Of a stretch of DNA of 64,000 bases, positions 34,987 to 44,110 are shown in pieces (position 1 is the first letter of the stretch; each line of letters begins with the position of its first letter). The position numbers were made by a program, and so were the translations under genes. The notes below the pieces were generated by a model, which was given only the letters and a program-made list of their open reading frames with translations, had not been told where the DNA came from and searched no databases. This DNA is from Nocardia albiluteola (GTDB taxonomy: Bacteria > Actinomycetota > Actinomycetes > Mycobacteriales > Mycobacteriaceae). The stretch is from positions 310,001-374,000 of the forward strand of contig NZ_JAHKNI010000006.1 in NCBI RefSeq assembly GCF_018860155.1, given 5' to 3'.

Positions 34987-35441
34987 GGTGTCTCCTGCAC
35001 TTGCCTGTGCGAGCGTCAGGACTTGCCCCCGCTACCCGCCATCGCCGAACTGTTCGGCCCCAGCTTACGGGGCATGCGAGAGCCACGGCGCATCGCGGGG
35101 ATAGCCGTAGGTTTTCCCTGTTCAGTTGTGGGTACTCCGCTACCTTTCGGCTTCTTCTCCCCGGACGGGCGGTCCGGGCGGGTTGGTTGTGGCGGTCCAT
35201 GTCGTGGATGTGACCCCTGTGTGGCGGTAATCACATCGGTGCCGTTCGGCGGCAAATCCCAATGTAACAGGCCGATAACGGTTCCGCATCATTACGTGTC
35301 GAGCCGCGGGCGGTTGATCGGGGCGCTTCGATTGCCCTACGTTTACCTCAGCGTGATCTCGGGTACTCCCCAGTGGCGTTTGCCCGAAGAGGATGCCGAG
35401 CTCCAGGGCGCCCTCGCCGCGTGTCAGCTAGGGAATGGATT
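34987..35441. promoter_or_regulatory. 455-bp intergenic region with a CRP/GlxR-like site
   Basis: No gene is seen here. At 35220-35235, TGTGG-CGGTAA-TCACA differs at one base from the CRP/GlxR consensus TGTGA-N6-TCACA. TTGATC (35313) with TACGTT about 20 bp further on is a possible promoter for the response regulator. The region could serve both the transpeptidase and the two-component genes. Confidence 0.45.
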
Positions 35442-36152
35442 ATGACTGCGAACCTGATGATCGTGGAGGACGACGACCGGGTCCGCGGCGCGTTGCGGCT
35501 GGCCATGGAGGACGAGGGCTACGACGTGGCCGAGGCCGAGGAGGCCGAGGATGCGCTGGAACATCTGCGCGACTACGGCGCCCCCGACGTCATGATCGTG
35601 GATCTGATGCTCGGCGACATGGACGGTTTCACCTGCATTCGCGAGATCCGCCGCGATCACGATGTGCCGATCATCGTGGTCAGCGCCCGCGACGACACCC
35701 ACGACGTGGTGGCCGCGCTGGAGGCCGGCGCCGACGACTTCGTGACCAAGCCCTTCGAGATCAAGGAGATCACCGCCCGCATGCGGGCGCTGCGCCGGCG
35801 CGCCAATCAGACGATCGAGCCGCAGGCCCCGCAGGAGCTGGTGCTCGATGCCGATCCCGACACCCCGCTCGTGCTCTCGCCGGAGGGTGGCACCGTGCAC
35901 CGGGGCGAGGAGGAGCTGCACCTCACGCTGACGGAGTTCCGGCTGCTGTGTGAGCTGGCCGAGACGCCGGGCCGGGTGCTCTCCCGCAGTGTCCTGCTCG
36001 AAAGAGTTTGGGACCGTGGCTTTTTCGGTGACGAGCGGATCGTGGACGTGCACGTGCGGCGGCTGCGCACCAAGATCGAGCGGGATCCGTCGGATCCGGT
36101 CGTCGTGGTGACCGTGCGGGGCCTGGGGTATCGGCTCGATGTACAGCGCTGA
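35442..36152 (+). CDS. OmpR-family response regulator
   Basis: The 236-aa protein has a receiver domain with acceptor Asp54 (DVMIVDLMLGDMDGF) and Lys in DDFVTKPF, then a winged-helix domain (LTLTEFRLLCELAETPGRVL, ending VRGLGYRLDV). It resembles CseB-type envelope-stress regulators more than MtrA or PhoP, but the stimulus cannot be read from sequence. The kinase gene follows after 29 nt, and ectABCD lies directly downstream, so control of osmoprotection is a reasonable inference. Confidence 0.93.
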   Translation: MTANLMIVEDDDRVRGALRLAMEDEGYDVAEAEEAEDALEHLRDYGAPDVMIVDLMLGDMDGFTCIREIRRDHDVPIIVVSARDDTHDVVAALEAGADDFVTKPFEIKEITARMRALRRRANQTIEPQAPQELVLDADPDTPLVLSPEGGTVHRGEEELHLTLTEFRLLCELAETPGRVLSRSVLLERVWDRGFFGDERIVDVHVRRLRTKIERDPSDPVVVVTVRGLGYRLDVQR

Positions 36153-36187
36153 GGGGATGGCCGGCCGGCGGAGCCGGCGGGGTGGGT
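36152..36187 (+). repeat. 45-bp GC-rich repeat, copy C (shortened)
   Basis: GGGGATGGCCGGCCGGCGGA followed by GCCGGCGGGGTGGGTGAACG matches copies A and B but lacks the internal GCTTGCGGA stretch. It fills the gap between the response regulator stop and the kinase, and supplies the kinase's first possible GTG. Confidence 0.7.
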
Positions 36188-37246
36188 GAACGCAGCGTGT
36201 CCGGACCTGATCCGGCGCCCCTGTCGTCGCCCGGGCGGCGGCGGTTGCTGTCGCATAGCCAGAGTCTGCGTGGCCGCGCCGTCATCTCGTTCGCCGTGAC
36301 CGCCGGACTGGTGTCCGCGGTGTTGGCGGCGGCGGTGTCGGTGGTGGATCGCGGGGTGTGGATCACGCTGATCGTCTGCGCGGTCTGCGGCACGGGAATC
36401 GGCGCGTTCGTCGGGCTGTGGCTGAGCCGCCGGCTGCTCGAACCGCTGCAGCGCGTCACCCGCACCGCCGCCCGGATCGCCTCGGGCGAGCTGGGCACGC
36501 GGCTGCCCGATACCGACGACCCGGACCTGGCGCCGACCGTCGACGCCTTCAACGCCATGGTCGATTCGCTCCAGCAGCGCATCGACCGGGAGCGGCGGCT
36601 GGTCGGCGACGTCAGCCATGAACTGCGCACCCCGCTGACCACGCTGACCACCAGCGTCGGCGTCATGGCCCGGCACGAGGCGGAGCTGCCCGAGCGTTCC
36701 CGCCGGGCGCTGGCCCTGGTGCGGGCCGAACTCGACCATCTCAAGCGACTGCTGGACGATCTGCTGGCGCTGGCCCGTGCGGAGGCCCGCATGCACCGCG
36801 CCGACGCCGAGCCGCTGTCGGTGCGGGAACTGCTCCAGCACACCCTCGCGGAACTGCACTATTCCCCCGAATTGTTACGGGTTTCGATCGATGCGACCGT
36901 CACCGGCCGCAAACTCGAACTCGAACGTGCGCTGGTGAATCTGCTGGAGAACGCCGAGCGGCACGGCGGCGGTGTGGTCGCGCTCACCGCGGGGCGGGTG
37001 GGCGGTGAGGTGGTGATCACAGTCGACGATGCCGGTCCGGGAGTCGCCCCCGCGGATCGGCAGCGGATATTTGAACGTTTCGTGACGGTGCGCCGCAGCC
37101 GCCGCTCCGGAACGGGCACCGGGATCGGATTGGCCTTGGTCACGGAAACCGTTGCGGCACATGGTGGTCGGGTCGAATGCGTCGATCGGCCGGGGGGTGG
37201 TGCGCGGTTCATCGTAAAGATGCCGTTAAGTGATGAAACTCACTGA
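36182..37246 (+). CDS. sensor histidine kinase
   Basis: The 354-aa kinase has two membrane helices (about 33-55 and 60-82) with almost no external loop, a HAMP domain (about 83-135), phospho-acceptor His146 in GDVSHELRTPL, and the ATP-binding boxes NLLENAERHG, DDAGPGV and GTGTGIGLALV. The tiny sensor loop suggests it senses the membrane or an internal signal. The GTG at 36182 lies in the 45-bp repeat; a GTG at 36197 is an equally good start. It pairs with the upstream response regulator. Confidence 0.92.
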   Translation: MGERSVSGPDPAPLSSPGRRRLLSHSQSLRGRAVISFAVTAGLVSAVLAAAVSVVDRGVWITLIVCAVCGTGIGAFVGLWLSRRLLEPLQRVTRTAARIASGELGTRLPDTDDPDLAPTVDAFNAMVDSLQQRIDRERRLVGDVSHELRTPLTTLTTSVGVMARHEAELPERSRRALALVRAELDHLKRLLDDLLALARAEARMHRADAEPLSVRELLQHTLAELHYSPELLRVSIDATVTGRKLELERALVNLLENAERHGGGVVALTAGRVGGEVVITVDDAGPGVAPADRQRIFERFVTVRRSRRSGTGTGIGLALVTETVAAHGGRVECVDRPGGGARFIVKMPLSDETH

Positions 37247-37271
37247 AAAAATACCCGTAACACGACCGTAA
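37212..37271 (+). promoter_or_regulatory. 11-bp-phased direct repeats before ectA
   Basis: Two pairs of CGTAA-like half-sites: TCGTAA (37212) with CCGTTA (37223), and CCGTAA (37255) with CCGTAA (37266). Both pairs are 11 bp apart, and the pairs themselves are about three helical turns apart. This is the footprint pattern of OmpR-family dimers. Candidate binders are the adjacent response regulator or MtrA. Confidence 0.5.
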
Positions 37272-37317
37272 TGTAGCCGACCGGGTCTCCTCAAAGTTCG
37301 TTGGCAAACCTGGATAT

Positions 37318-37914
37318 GTGACGCAAACCCGAACGTGGAGAACGTCCTCGAGCTCCGAATCTCTCCCAACGCAACCCATCCCGACCCCATCGAAGGCATC
37401 CGGCGGTGCTGTGGACATCCGCGCGCCCCGAATCGGTGACGGTGCGCCTATGTGGCGCCTGGCCGTGGATTCCCAAGTGCTGGACGCCAATTCGAGCTAC
37501 GCATATCTACTGTGGTGCCGCGACTTCCGATCCACGTCGGTCGTCGCCGAAATCGACGGCGCCATTGTGGGATTCGTTACGGGATACTTGCGGCCGGAGG
37601 CGCCGGATGTGCTCTTCATCTGGCAGGTTGCCGTCGACCACGCCTTCCGGGGTCGTGGGATCGGCGTAAAAATGCTCGATCGATTGGTTTACGACGTTGC
37701 CGGGCATGGTATTTCAGTACTGGAGACGACGGTCTCCCCGGACAACGAGGCCTCGCTGGCGATGTTCGCATCGCTCGCCCGCCGTCATGGCGCGGAGCTG
37801 ACTCGCGAGACGCTGTTTACACCCGAAGATTTTCCGGACGGGCACGAATCCGAAGACCTGTACCGGATCTCGCCACTGCGTAACGGTGGCGGCAACACCA
37901 CGGAGGAACGATGA
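37318..37914 (+). CDS. ectA: diaminobutyrate acetyltransferase EctA
   Basis: EctA acetylates L-2,4-diaminobutyrate, the second step of ectoine synthesis. The 198-aa GNAT protein has the EctA landmarks LDANSSYAYLLWCRDF, GFVTGYLRPEAPDVLFIWQV and the acetyl-CoA loop GRGIGVKML. A Ser/Thr/Pro-rich N-terminal leader of about 33 residues is unusual; the GTG start lacks a good ribosome site, so the true start may be later. Its end overlaps ectB (ATGA). Confidence 0.95.
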   Translation: MTQTRTWRTSSSSESLPTQPIPTPSKASGGAVDIRAPRIGDGAPMWRLAVDSQVLDANSSYAYLLWCRDFRSTSVVAEIDGAIVGFVTGYLRPEAPDVLFIWQVAVDHAFRGRGIGVKMLDRLVYDVAGHGISVLETTVSPDNEASLAMFASLARRHGAELTRETLFTPEDFPDGHESEDLYRISPLRNGGGNTTEER

Positions 37915-39170
37915 CCACCGCTGAGATGACTGTTTTCGAATCGATGGAGTCGAATGTTCGTGGCTACTGCCGGGCATGGCCGACGTTGTTCGATACTGCC
38001 CAGGGGGCGTGGCTGCGTGACGGCAACGGAAGAGAGTACCTGGACTTCTTCGCCGGCGCGGGCGCGCTGAACTACGGGCACAACAACCCGGTTCTCAAGC
38101 AGGCGCTGCTGGATTACATTGCGCGCGACGGTATTACGCACGGCCTCGACATGTCCACCGTCGCCAAGGCCGAGCTGCTGCAGACCATCGAACGGGTCCT
38201 GCTGGATCCGCGCGGGCTGGACTACAAGGTGCAGTTCCCCGGGCCGACCGGCGCCAACGCCGTCGAGGCGGCGCTGAAGCTGGCGCGCAAGGTGACCGGG
38301 CGCACCACGATTCTGAACTTCACCAACGCATTTCACGGCATGACGCTGGGCGCGCTGGCGGTCACGGGCAACGCCGCCAAGCGGGCCGGTGCGGGCGTGC
38401 CGCTGGTGCATGTCAACCCGATGCCATACGACGGCTACCTCGACGGCGGCGAGCTCACCTGGATGGAGCGCGTCCTGGACGACAACTCCTCCGGGGTCGA
38501 CCGGCCCGCCGCGGTGATCGTTGAGACCGTGCAGGGTGAGGGCGGGGTCAACGTCGCGCGCGCCGAGTGGCTGCGCCGCCTGGCCGACCTGTGCTCCGCG
38601 CGAGGCATTCTGCTCATCGTGGACGATGTGCAGATGGGCTGCGGACGCACCGGCCCGTTCTTCTCCTTCGAGATCGCCGGTATCACCCCCGATATCGTGA
38701 CACTCTCCAAATCCATTGGCGGATACGGCATGCCGCTGGCGCTGGTGCTCATGCGCCGCGAGCTGGACCAGTGGGCGCCCGGCGAGCACAACGGCACCTT
38801 CCGGGGCAACAACCCGGCATTCGTGACCGCCAAGGTTGCGCTGGAACACTTCTGGTCCGACGACCGGCTCGAGGAGTCGACCGCGGCCAAGGGACAGCGG
38901 ATCCACGAGGCCTTCGGCGCCGTTGCGGACGAACACACCGGAATCTCCACCCGCGGGCGCGGTCTGGTGCAGGGTTTGGTCTTCGCAGACGCCTCGCAGG
39001 CGAGTAAGGTCTGCCGCATCGCCTTCGAAAACGGGCTGCTGGTGGAGACCTCCGGCGCCGAGGATCAGGTGGTGAAATTGCTTCCGCCGCTGACGCTTAC
39101 CGATGACGAGCTCGAACACGGGCTGGGCATCCTGACCTCGGCCGTGCACGCCGTGCGGGGAGTCAACTGA
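37911..39170 (+). CDS. ectB: diaminobutyrate aminotransferase EctB
   Basis: EctB converts aspartate semialdehyde to L-2,4-diaminobutyrate with glutamate as amino donor, the first committed step of ectoine synthesis. The 419-aa PLP enzyme of aminotransferase class III has the cofactor Lys267 in LSKSIGGYG, with VDDVQMGCGRTG before it and EHNGTFRGNNPAF after. The ATG overlaps the ectA stop. Confidence 0.97.
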   Translation: MTTAEMTVFESMESNVRGYCRAWPTLFDTAQGAWLRDGNGREYLDFFAGAGALNYGHNNPVLKQALLDYIARDGITHGLDMSTVAKAELLQTIERVLLDPRGLDYKVQFPGPTGANAVEAALKLARKVTGRTTILNFTNAFHGMTLGALAVTGNAAKRAGAGVPLVHVNPMPYDGYLDGGELTWMERVLDDNSSGVDRPAAVIVETVQGEGGVNVARAEWLRRLADLCSARGILLIVDDVQMGCGRTGPFFSFEIAGITPDIVTLSKSIGGYGMPLALVLMRRELDQWAPGEHNGTFRGNNPAFVTAKVALEHFWSDDRLEESTAAKGQRIHEAFGAVADEHTGISTRGRGLVQGLVFADASQASKVCRIAFENGLLVETSGAEDQVVKLLPPLTLTDDELEHGLGILTSAVHAVRGVN

Positions 39171-39172
39171 GC

Positions 39173-39562
39173 ATGATTGTCAGGACCACGGCGGAAATCA
39201 CCGGCACCGATCGCGACGTCGCCGCCGACGGCTGGCGCAGCAAGCGCATCGTGCTGGGTGGCGACCGAGTCGGATTCTCGTTCCACGAGACGACGATTCA
39301 GGCCGGAACCGTGCACGAGTTCCACTATCAGAACCACGTCGAGGCGGTCTGGCTGGTCGAGGGCGAAGGCACCCTCACCGACCTGGACAACGGGGTCACC
39401 TACGAGCTGGGCCCCGGCTCGATGTATCTGCTGAACGGGCACGAGCGGCATCGCGTCGAGACCCGCACGCAGATGCGGATGCTGTGTGTATTCAATCCGC
39501 CGGTGACCGGGCAGGAGGTGCACGACGAGAACGGCGTGTACCCGCTGGTGGCAGTAGATTAG
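39173..39562 (+). CDS. ectC: L-ectoine synthase EctC
   Basis: EctC cyclises N-gamma-acetyl-diaminobutyrate to ectoine. The 129-aa cupin has family motifs HYQNHVEAVWLVEGEG and GSMYLLNGHERHR, whose Glu and His bind the metal. It begins two bases after the ectB stop. Confidence 0.97.
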   Translation: MIVRTTAEITGTDRDVAADGWRSKRIVLGGDRVGFSFHETTIQAGTVHEFHYQNHVEAVWLVEGEGTLTDLDNGVTYELGPGSMYLLNGHERHRVETRTQMRMLCVFNPPVTGQEVHDENGVYPLVAVD

Positions 39563-39586
39563 TTCAGTTGAGGAGGATCCACCCCG

Positions 39587-40483
39587 ATGACGTTGGCCGA
39601 CAATCGAATCGACCGGTACCCCACTCGCACACCGGGACCCGCCCCGCTGGCGGAACGCACCGACCCGACGGTGTGGGGCCGGATCGACTCGGGGTCGCCG
39701 GATGGTTTCGACCTCGCGGATTTCGACACCAACGGATTCTCGATCATCGATGCGCTGCTTTCGCCCGCCGAGGTGGCGGAGTATTCGGCGGAGGCCGAAC
39801 GGCTCGCCGGTGATCCGGAGCTGCGGCTGGACGAGCGGGTGATCATCGAGAAGAAATCGAACCGGGTGCGGTCGATCTTCCAGGTGCACCGGATCAGCGA
39901 GAAGGTGGCCGCGCTGGCGCGCGATCCCCGCGTCGCGGGCCTGGCCCGACGGGTCCTGGGTTCGGAGGTCTACATCCATCAGAGCCGGGTGAACTACATG
40001 CCAGGCTTCGAGGGCACCGGATTCTATTGGCATTCGGACTTCGAGACCTGGCACGCCGAGGATGGGATGCCCGGGCCGCGCGCGGTCAGCGTGTCCATCG
40101 CGCTGACCGACAACTACCCCTTCAACGGCAGCCTCATGGTGATGCCCGGCTCGCATCGCACCTACGTGCCGTGTCAGGGCGCCACCCCGGCGGACCACTA
40201 CCGGGAATCGTTGCAGGAGCAGCAGATCGGCGTGCCCTCCCACGCTCACATCACCGAGCTGGCGAACCGGCACGGCATCGCGCAGTTCACCGGCGCCCGC
40301 GGCTCGGCACTGCTGTTCGACTCGAACATCATGCACGGCTCGGCCGACAACATCACCCCGTTCCCGCGCTCGAACATCTTCCTGGTGTTCAACAGCGTCG
40401 AGAACGCGCTCACCACACCGTATTCCGCGCCGATGCCGCGGCCGACGTACATCGCGTCCCGGGACTTCGACCCCGTGCGCTGA
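39587..40483 (+). CDS. ectD: ectoine 5-hydroxylase EctD
   Basis: EctD is a 2-oxoglutarate/Fe(II) dioxygenase turning ectoine into 5-hydroxyectoine. The 298-aa protein keeps the iron triad His149, Asp151 (FYWHSDFETWH) and His250 (NIMHGSADN), in the positions of the studied Virgibacillus enzyme, plus the signature region with WHSDFETWHAEDGMP. GAGGAG lies 9 nt before the ATG. It is last in the operon, so the strain should make both ectoine and hydroxyectoine. Confidence 0.97.
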   Translation: MTLADNRIDRYPTRTPGPAPLAERTDPTVWGRIDSGSPDGFDLADFDTNGFSIIDALLSPAEVAEYSAEAERLAGDPELRLDERVIIEKKSNRVRSIFQVHRISEKVAALARDPRVAGLARRVLGSEVYIHQSRVNYMPGFEGTGFYWHSDFETWHAEDGMPGPRAVSVSIALTDNYPFNGSLMVMPGSHRTYVPCQGATPADHYRESLQEQQIGVPSHAHITELANRHGIAQFTGARGSALLFDSNIMHGSADNITPFPRSNIFLVFNSVENALTTPYSAPMPRPTYIASRDFDPVR

Positions 40484-40493
40484 GAAACCACTC

Positions 40494-40534
40494 AGCATCA
40501 CGGCCGCGCGGATTCGCCGCGCGGCCGTGATGCT
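40494..40534. terminator. bidirectional hairpin terminator after ectD
   Basis: An 18-bp perfect stem beginning AGCATCACGGCCGCGCGG with loop ATTCG lies between the convergent ectD and DUF72 genes. It can act on both strands. Confidence 0.88.
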
Positions 40535-40537
40535 CGT

Positions 40538-41377
40538 TCAGAACAGCGTCATGGGGTCCGAGGGTGCGGGCTCGGGCTGCGGATCCAATTCGGGCAGCAC
40601 GTCGCGGACCCGGTCGTGGAATTGCCGTGCCAGCACCAGGGATTGGGCGTTGTCGGGGGTGTGCACGAATACCGTGGGGGAGCGGCCCTCGCGCAGCCAG
40701 GCGGCGACGGTATCCACCCAGGGCCGCCAGCCCGCAATCGTGGTCGCGGCGTCGTCGCGGCCGTGGTAGCGGACGATGGGAAATTCGGTGAGCGCGCGGT
40801 CGCGGCGGGGTAGGCGCGGCTTCTTGCTCCAGGCCTCCCGTTCTCCGGGACTGGTCGGGCGCGCGGCGAAAAGCGTTGTGGTGTCGAAGGGTATCCATTC
40901 GGCACCGACCCGGTTCAGCACGTACTCGAGCTGCTGGGCCGCGCGATCCTCGGTGAAGAACGCGGGGTGGCGAACCTCCACGGCGTAGCGGTACCGCGGC
41001 GGCAGGCGGCGCAGAAAAGTCGCCAGCGCACCGAGATCCGTCGGTGCGAAGGAGGCGGGCAGCTGGATCCACAGCGCATGCGTGCGCGGGCCGAGCGGTT
41101 CGATCGCGTCCAGAAAGGTCGCCAGATCGTCCTCGGCCCCGTGCATTCGGCGTTCGTGCGTAATGGTCTTCGGCAGCTTCAGCACGAACCGGAACTCCGG
41201 CGGCGTCTGGTCCGCCCATGTCTGGACCGTCTTGCGGACCGGAATCGCGTAGAAGGTCGTGTTGCCCTCCACGGCGGTACACCAGTCCGCGTAGCCGCGC
41301 AGTCGTTCCCGCGGATTCGGCTGTCGCTCCTGCCACGCCGTGTGCGTCCACTGCGCACATCCCACCGCCAACCGCAT
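40538..41377 (-). CDS. DUF72 family protein
   Basis: The 279-aa protein has the DUF72 TIM-barrel pattern: VGCAQWTH at the start, YADWCTAVEGNTTFYAIP, FRFVLKLPKTITHERR, WIQLPASFAP and VEVRHPAFF. The biochemical role of DUF72 is unknown. TAGCGT stands 6 nt before the ATG, suggesting a leaderless transcript. The gene is convergent with ectD. Confidence 0.9.
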   Translation of the reverse strand: MRLAVGCAQWTHTAWQERQPNPRERLRGYADWCTAVEGNTTFYAIPVRKTVQTWADQTPPEFRFVLKLPKTITHERRMHGAEDDLATFLDAIEPLGPRTHALWIQLPASFAPTDLGALATFLRRLPPRYRYAVEVRHPAFFTEDRAAQQLEYVLNRVGAEWIPFDTTTLFAARPTSPGEREAWSKKPRLPRRDRALTEFPIVRYHGRDDAATTIAGWRPWVDTVAAWLREGRSPTVFVHTPDNAQSLVLARQFHDRVRDVLPELDPQPEPAPSDPMTLF

Positions 41378-41430
41378 TCGACGACGCTATCGCGTGGTCG
41401 GTGCCTGCCGGTCAGCCAGGGCGTCTATGG

Positions 41431-42783
41431 TCACCGGCCGTCCGGGCTTTTGCGGGATAGTTGTTCGATCCAGTTGACCGGGGGAGAGGCGACGGTGGAA
41501 ACCGGGTCCGGTGCAGGCGTCCAGGGATCCGGTAGGCGCCGGGCGTACCCCGCTATAGCGATCATGCAGCCGGTCGCTATCCATCCAGTCGTCGTGGTGC
41601 CGAATGTTTTCAGCAGGCCACCGGCAAGCAGCGCGCCGATGGCCGTGGCACCGTGGGAGATGAATTTGGTGGCACCGAAGATCCGGCCGACATGGTCTTC
41701 GGGAAACACGCGGGTTCGATGCAAAGTCAGTGAAACGCCCAGGATCGTCCCGGCGCCGCCGACTCCCGAAAAAGAGATTCCCAGCAGGAACGGGTTCGAT
41801 GTGGCAGCCATGGCGGCACAGACCGCAAGCCAGGCCCACACCCCGGCGACGAGCACGATCTTGGGGCTGTACCGTTTGGCGAACCGGGGAGCGAGGGTCG
41901 CGCCGAGCAACCCGCCCAAACCGGTGGTGCTCAGCACGGCGCCGACCACCCATGCGGGGTACCCGCCGTCTCTGACCTTCAGGGTGATCATCAATATGAC
42001 GATCTGCCAAATGCCGTTGGCCATACCGCCGACGAGCGTGGAGCCTCGCACGAACGGGTCTGCCCACAATTCCACGACACCGGCCCACACGTTGTCCCAG
42101 CCCCAGATCTGTGCCGGCCTGGGGGGTTTCGTCTCCGGTGTTGCCGGCGCCTGCTTGCGAATCTTCGCGAGCGTCCACAGGCAGTACATGTAGGAAGCGG
42201 CATTCGCGAGGAAGGGAAGACTGCGGGCAATGCCGAAGACCGCCGCACCGAATACCCGCCCGCCCATGTTCGCGATCGGTTCTTCGGCCTCGAGAAACGC
42301 GAAGGCCGCCGGGCGGTCGGGTTCGGGGACGATGTCCCGGATCAGGCCCAGCTCACTGGTGTTGAAGAAGACATATGCGGTTCCTTCGGCGAAGGCCGCC
42401 ACGGAGAGCAGGAATGTCAGACCCGCCGGCTGCACCGTGGCCGCGATCGTCGCCAGCACAGTTGCGGTCAGCCCTGCGCGCTGGCAGATCAGCAGGACCC
42501 GCCGCCGATCCCAGTAGTCCGCCACGACACCCGAGGGCACCTGAAAGATCAAACCGGGCAATTGGAGCGCGAAGGTCACCAAGCTCGCGGAGACCGGTGA
42601 ATTGGTCAGAACCAGCGCCAACAGCGGGTAGGCGAGCATCACCCCCTTCAAGCCGATATGGGATGCGGCATTGCCGGACCACAGCAGCAGGAAGTCCCTG
42701 TTCTTGACGATGCTCGGTGCGGCGAAAGCGGACTGGGAATCAGAAGTAGCTTCCCGCCGCCAGGGCGTGGACTGTCCGGTCAA
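41431..42783 (-). CDS. MFS transporter
   Basis: The 450-aa product has about twelve membrane helices and a short cytoplasmic N-terminus. The segments RDFLLLWSGNAASHIGLKGV, PSGVVADYWDRRRVLLICQR and FSGVGGAGTILGVSLTLHRT are those of the MFS_3/enterobactin-exporter-like group, often drug or metabolite exporters. The start appears to be TTG at 42783; no in-frame ATG is near. Its G+C content is slightly below its neighbours, which may indicate acquisition. The substrate is unknown. Confidence 0.85.
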   Translation of the reverse strand: MTGQSTPWRREATSDSQSAFAAPSIVKNRDFLLLWSGNAASHIGLKGVMLAYPLLALVLTNSPVSASLVTFALQLPGLIFQVPSGVVADYWDRRRVLLICQRAGLTATVLATIAATVQPAGLTFLLSVAAFAEGTAYVFFNTSELGLIRDIVPEPDRPAAFAFLEAEEPIANMGGRVFGAAVFGIARSLPFLANAASYMYCLWTLAKIRKQAPATPETKPPRPAQIWGWDNVWAGVVELWADPFVRGSTLVGGMANGIWQIVILMITLKVRDGGYPAWVVGAVLSTTGLGGLLGATLAPRFAKRYSPKIVLVAGVWAWLAVCAAMAATSNPFLLGISFSGVGGAGTILGVSLTLHRTRVFPEDHVGRIFGATKFISHGATAIGALLAGGLLKTFGTTTTGWIATGCMIAIAGYARRLPDPWTPAPDPVSTVASPPVNWIEQLSRKSPDGR

Positions 42784-42945
42784 GACGGCCTACAAACATT
42801 GATCGAAGGTGCAACCACTGCCGACCATCCTGTGATGTCGGAAATCTAGTGTGGCATATGACGATCGTGTTATAACCCCCAGAGACGGGAAGCCAGGCGC
42901 GGGCCGGCTGTTGCGAGCCGGCGTCGAGCCGCAACCGGAATGGTG

Positions 42946-44094
42946 TTACGTGGCAGCCGAATTCGCGTCACCAGCTCGGGTCAACGCCGCGTACCGGGCG
43001 ATGTGCTGATCGGTGGTGCCCCACTCGTATTGGATCGCGGTCAGTCGCTTGAAGTAGTGGCCGATCGCGAGTTCCTCGGTCATGCCCATGGCTCCGTGCA
43101 GTTGGACCGCCTGCTGGCCGAGGAAGCGTGCGGCGCGGCCGATGGTGGCCTTGGCCGCGGCTGCCGCGCGGGCGCGTTCCGTGGGGGCGGCGCCGAGCTT
43201 CAGTGTCACCAGATACATTGCGGCGATGGACTGTTCGAGTTCCAGGTGCATGTCGACCATGCGGTGCTGCAGGACCTGGAAGCTTCCGATCGGGACGCCG
43301 AACTGTTTGCGCTGCTTGGCGTAGCCGACGGTGTCGGACAGCACGCGGCGCATCGCGCCGACGGCCTCGGCGGCGATCGCCGCCACGGCCTCGTCGGCCG
43401 CGAGGGCCAGCGAATCGTCGGAGGCGCCCTCCCAGCCCAGCAGCGCGTCGGCCGGGACCGCCACGCCGTCCAGGACCAGATCCGCGGCGCGGCGCTCGTC
43501 GATGGTCCGGTAGGGATGCATGCTCAGCCCGGCGGCGCCCGCGTCCACGACGAACAGCGACAGCCCCGCCGAGCCCGGTGTGCGGGCGGTGACCAGCAGA
43601 TGCGTGGCCAGCGGCGCGGTTGTCACGGATGTCTTGGCGCCGTCGAGAATCCAGCCCTCGCCGTCGCGGCGCGCGGTGGTCGACACCCGGGACAGGTTGT
43701 AGCCCGAATCCGCCTCCAGCGCGGCCAGTGTCGTGATCACCTCGCCGGATACGGTGCCCCGCAACAGGTCCGCGGCACGCTCCCCGCCCGCGCGCCGCAG
43801 CAGTCCGGCGCCCACGACCACGGTGTCCAGGTACGGCTCGACGACCAGCGCCCCGCCCATCGCCTCGGCGATGATCTGCGTTTCGACGGGGCCGCCGTCG
43901 AATCCGCCGACCTCCTCGGGCAGTGCGGCGCCCAGGATGCCGACCTCCGTGGCGAAGGCCCGCCAGATCTCCGGCTGCCGGCCGATGCCGACCCGCGCCG
44001 CGGCGCGGCTCTTCTCGAGGTCGTATCGCGCCGCCAGGAACTCGGTGAGGGTATCGCGCAGCAGCTGCTGCTCCGCGGTGTACTCGAAGTCCAT
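42946..44094 (-). CDS. acyl-CoA dehydrogenase, non-catalytic-type subunit
   Basis: The 382-aa protein begins MDFEYTAEQQLLRDTLTEFL and has the acyl-CoA dehydrogenase fold, ending with QLHGAMGMTEELAIGHYFKR. No clear catalytic Glu is visible at either usual position, which fits the beta chain of the alpha2-beta2 FadE complexes of actinobacteria used in degrading branched or steroid acyl chains. It follows its partner gene after 16 nt, so the two should form one heteromeric enzyme. Confidence 0.85.
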   Translation of the reverse strand: MDFEYTAEQQLLRDTLTEFLAARYDLEKSRAAARVGIGRQPEIWRAFATEVGILGAALPEEVGGFDGGPVETQIIAEAMGGALVVEPYLDTVVVGAGLLRRAGGERAADLLRGTVSGEVITTLAALEADSGYNLSRVSTTARRDGEGWILDGAKTSVTTAPLATHLLVTARTPGSAGLSLFVVDAGAAGLSMHPYRTIDERRAADLVLDGVAVPADALLGWEGASDDSLALAADEAVAAIAAEAVGAMRRVLSDTVGYAKQRKQFGVPIGSFQVLQHRMVDMHLELEQSIAAMYLVTLKLGAAPTERARAAAAAKATIGRAARFLGQQAVQLHGAMGMTEELAIGHYFKRLTAIQYEWGTTDQHIARYAALTRAGDANSAAT

Positions 44095-44110
44095 CTCAGT
44101 GTCTCCTCCG

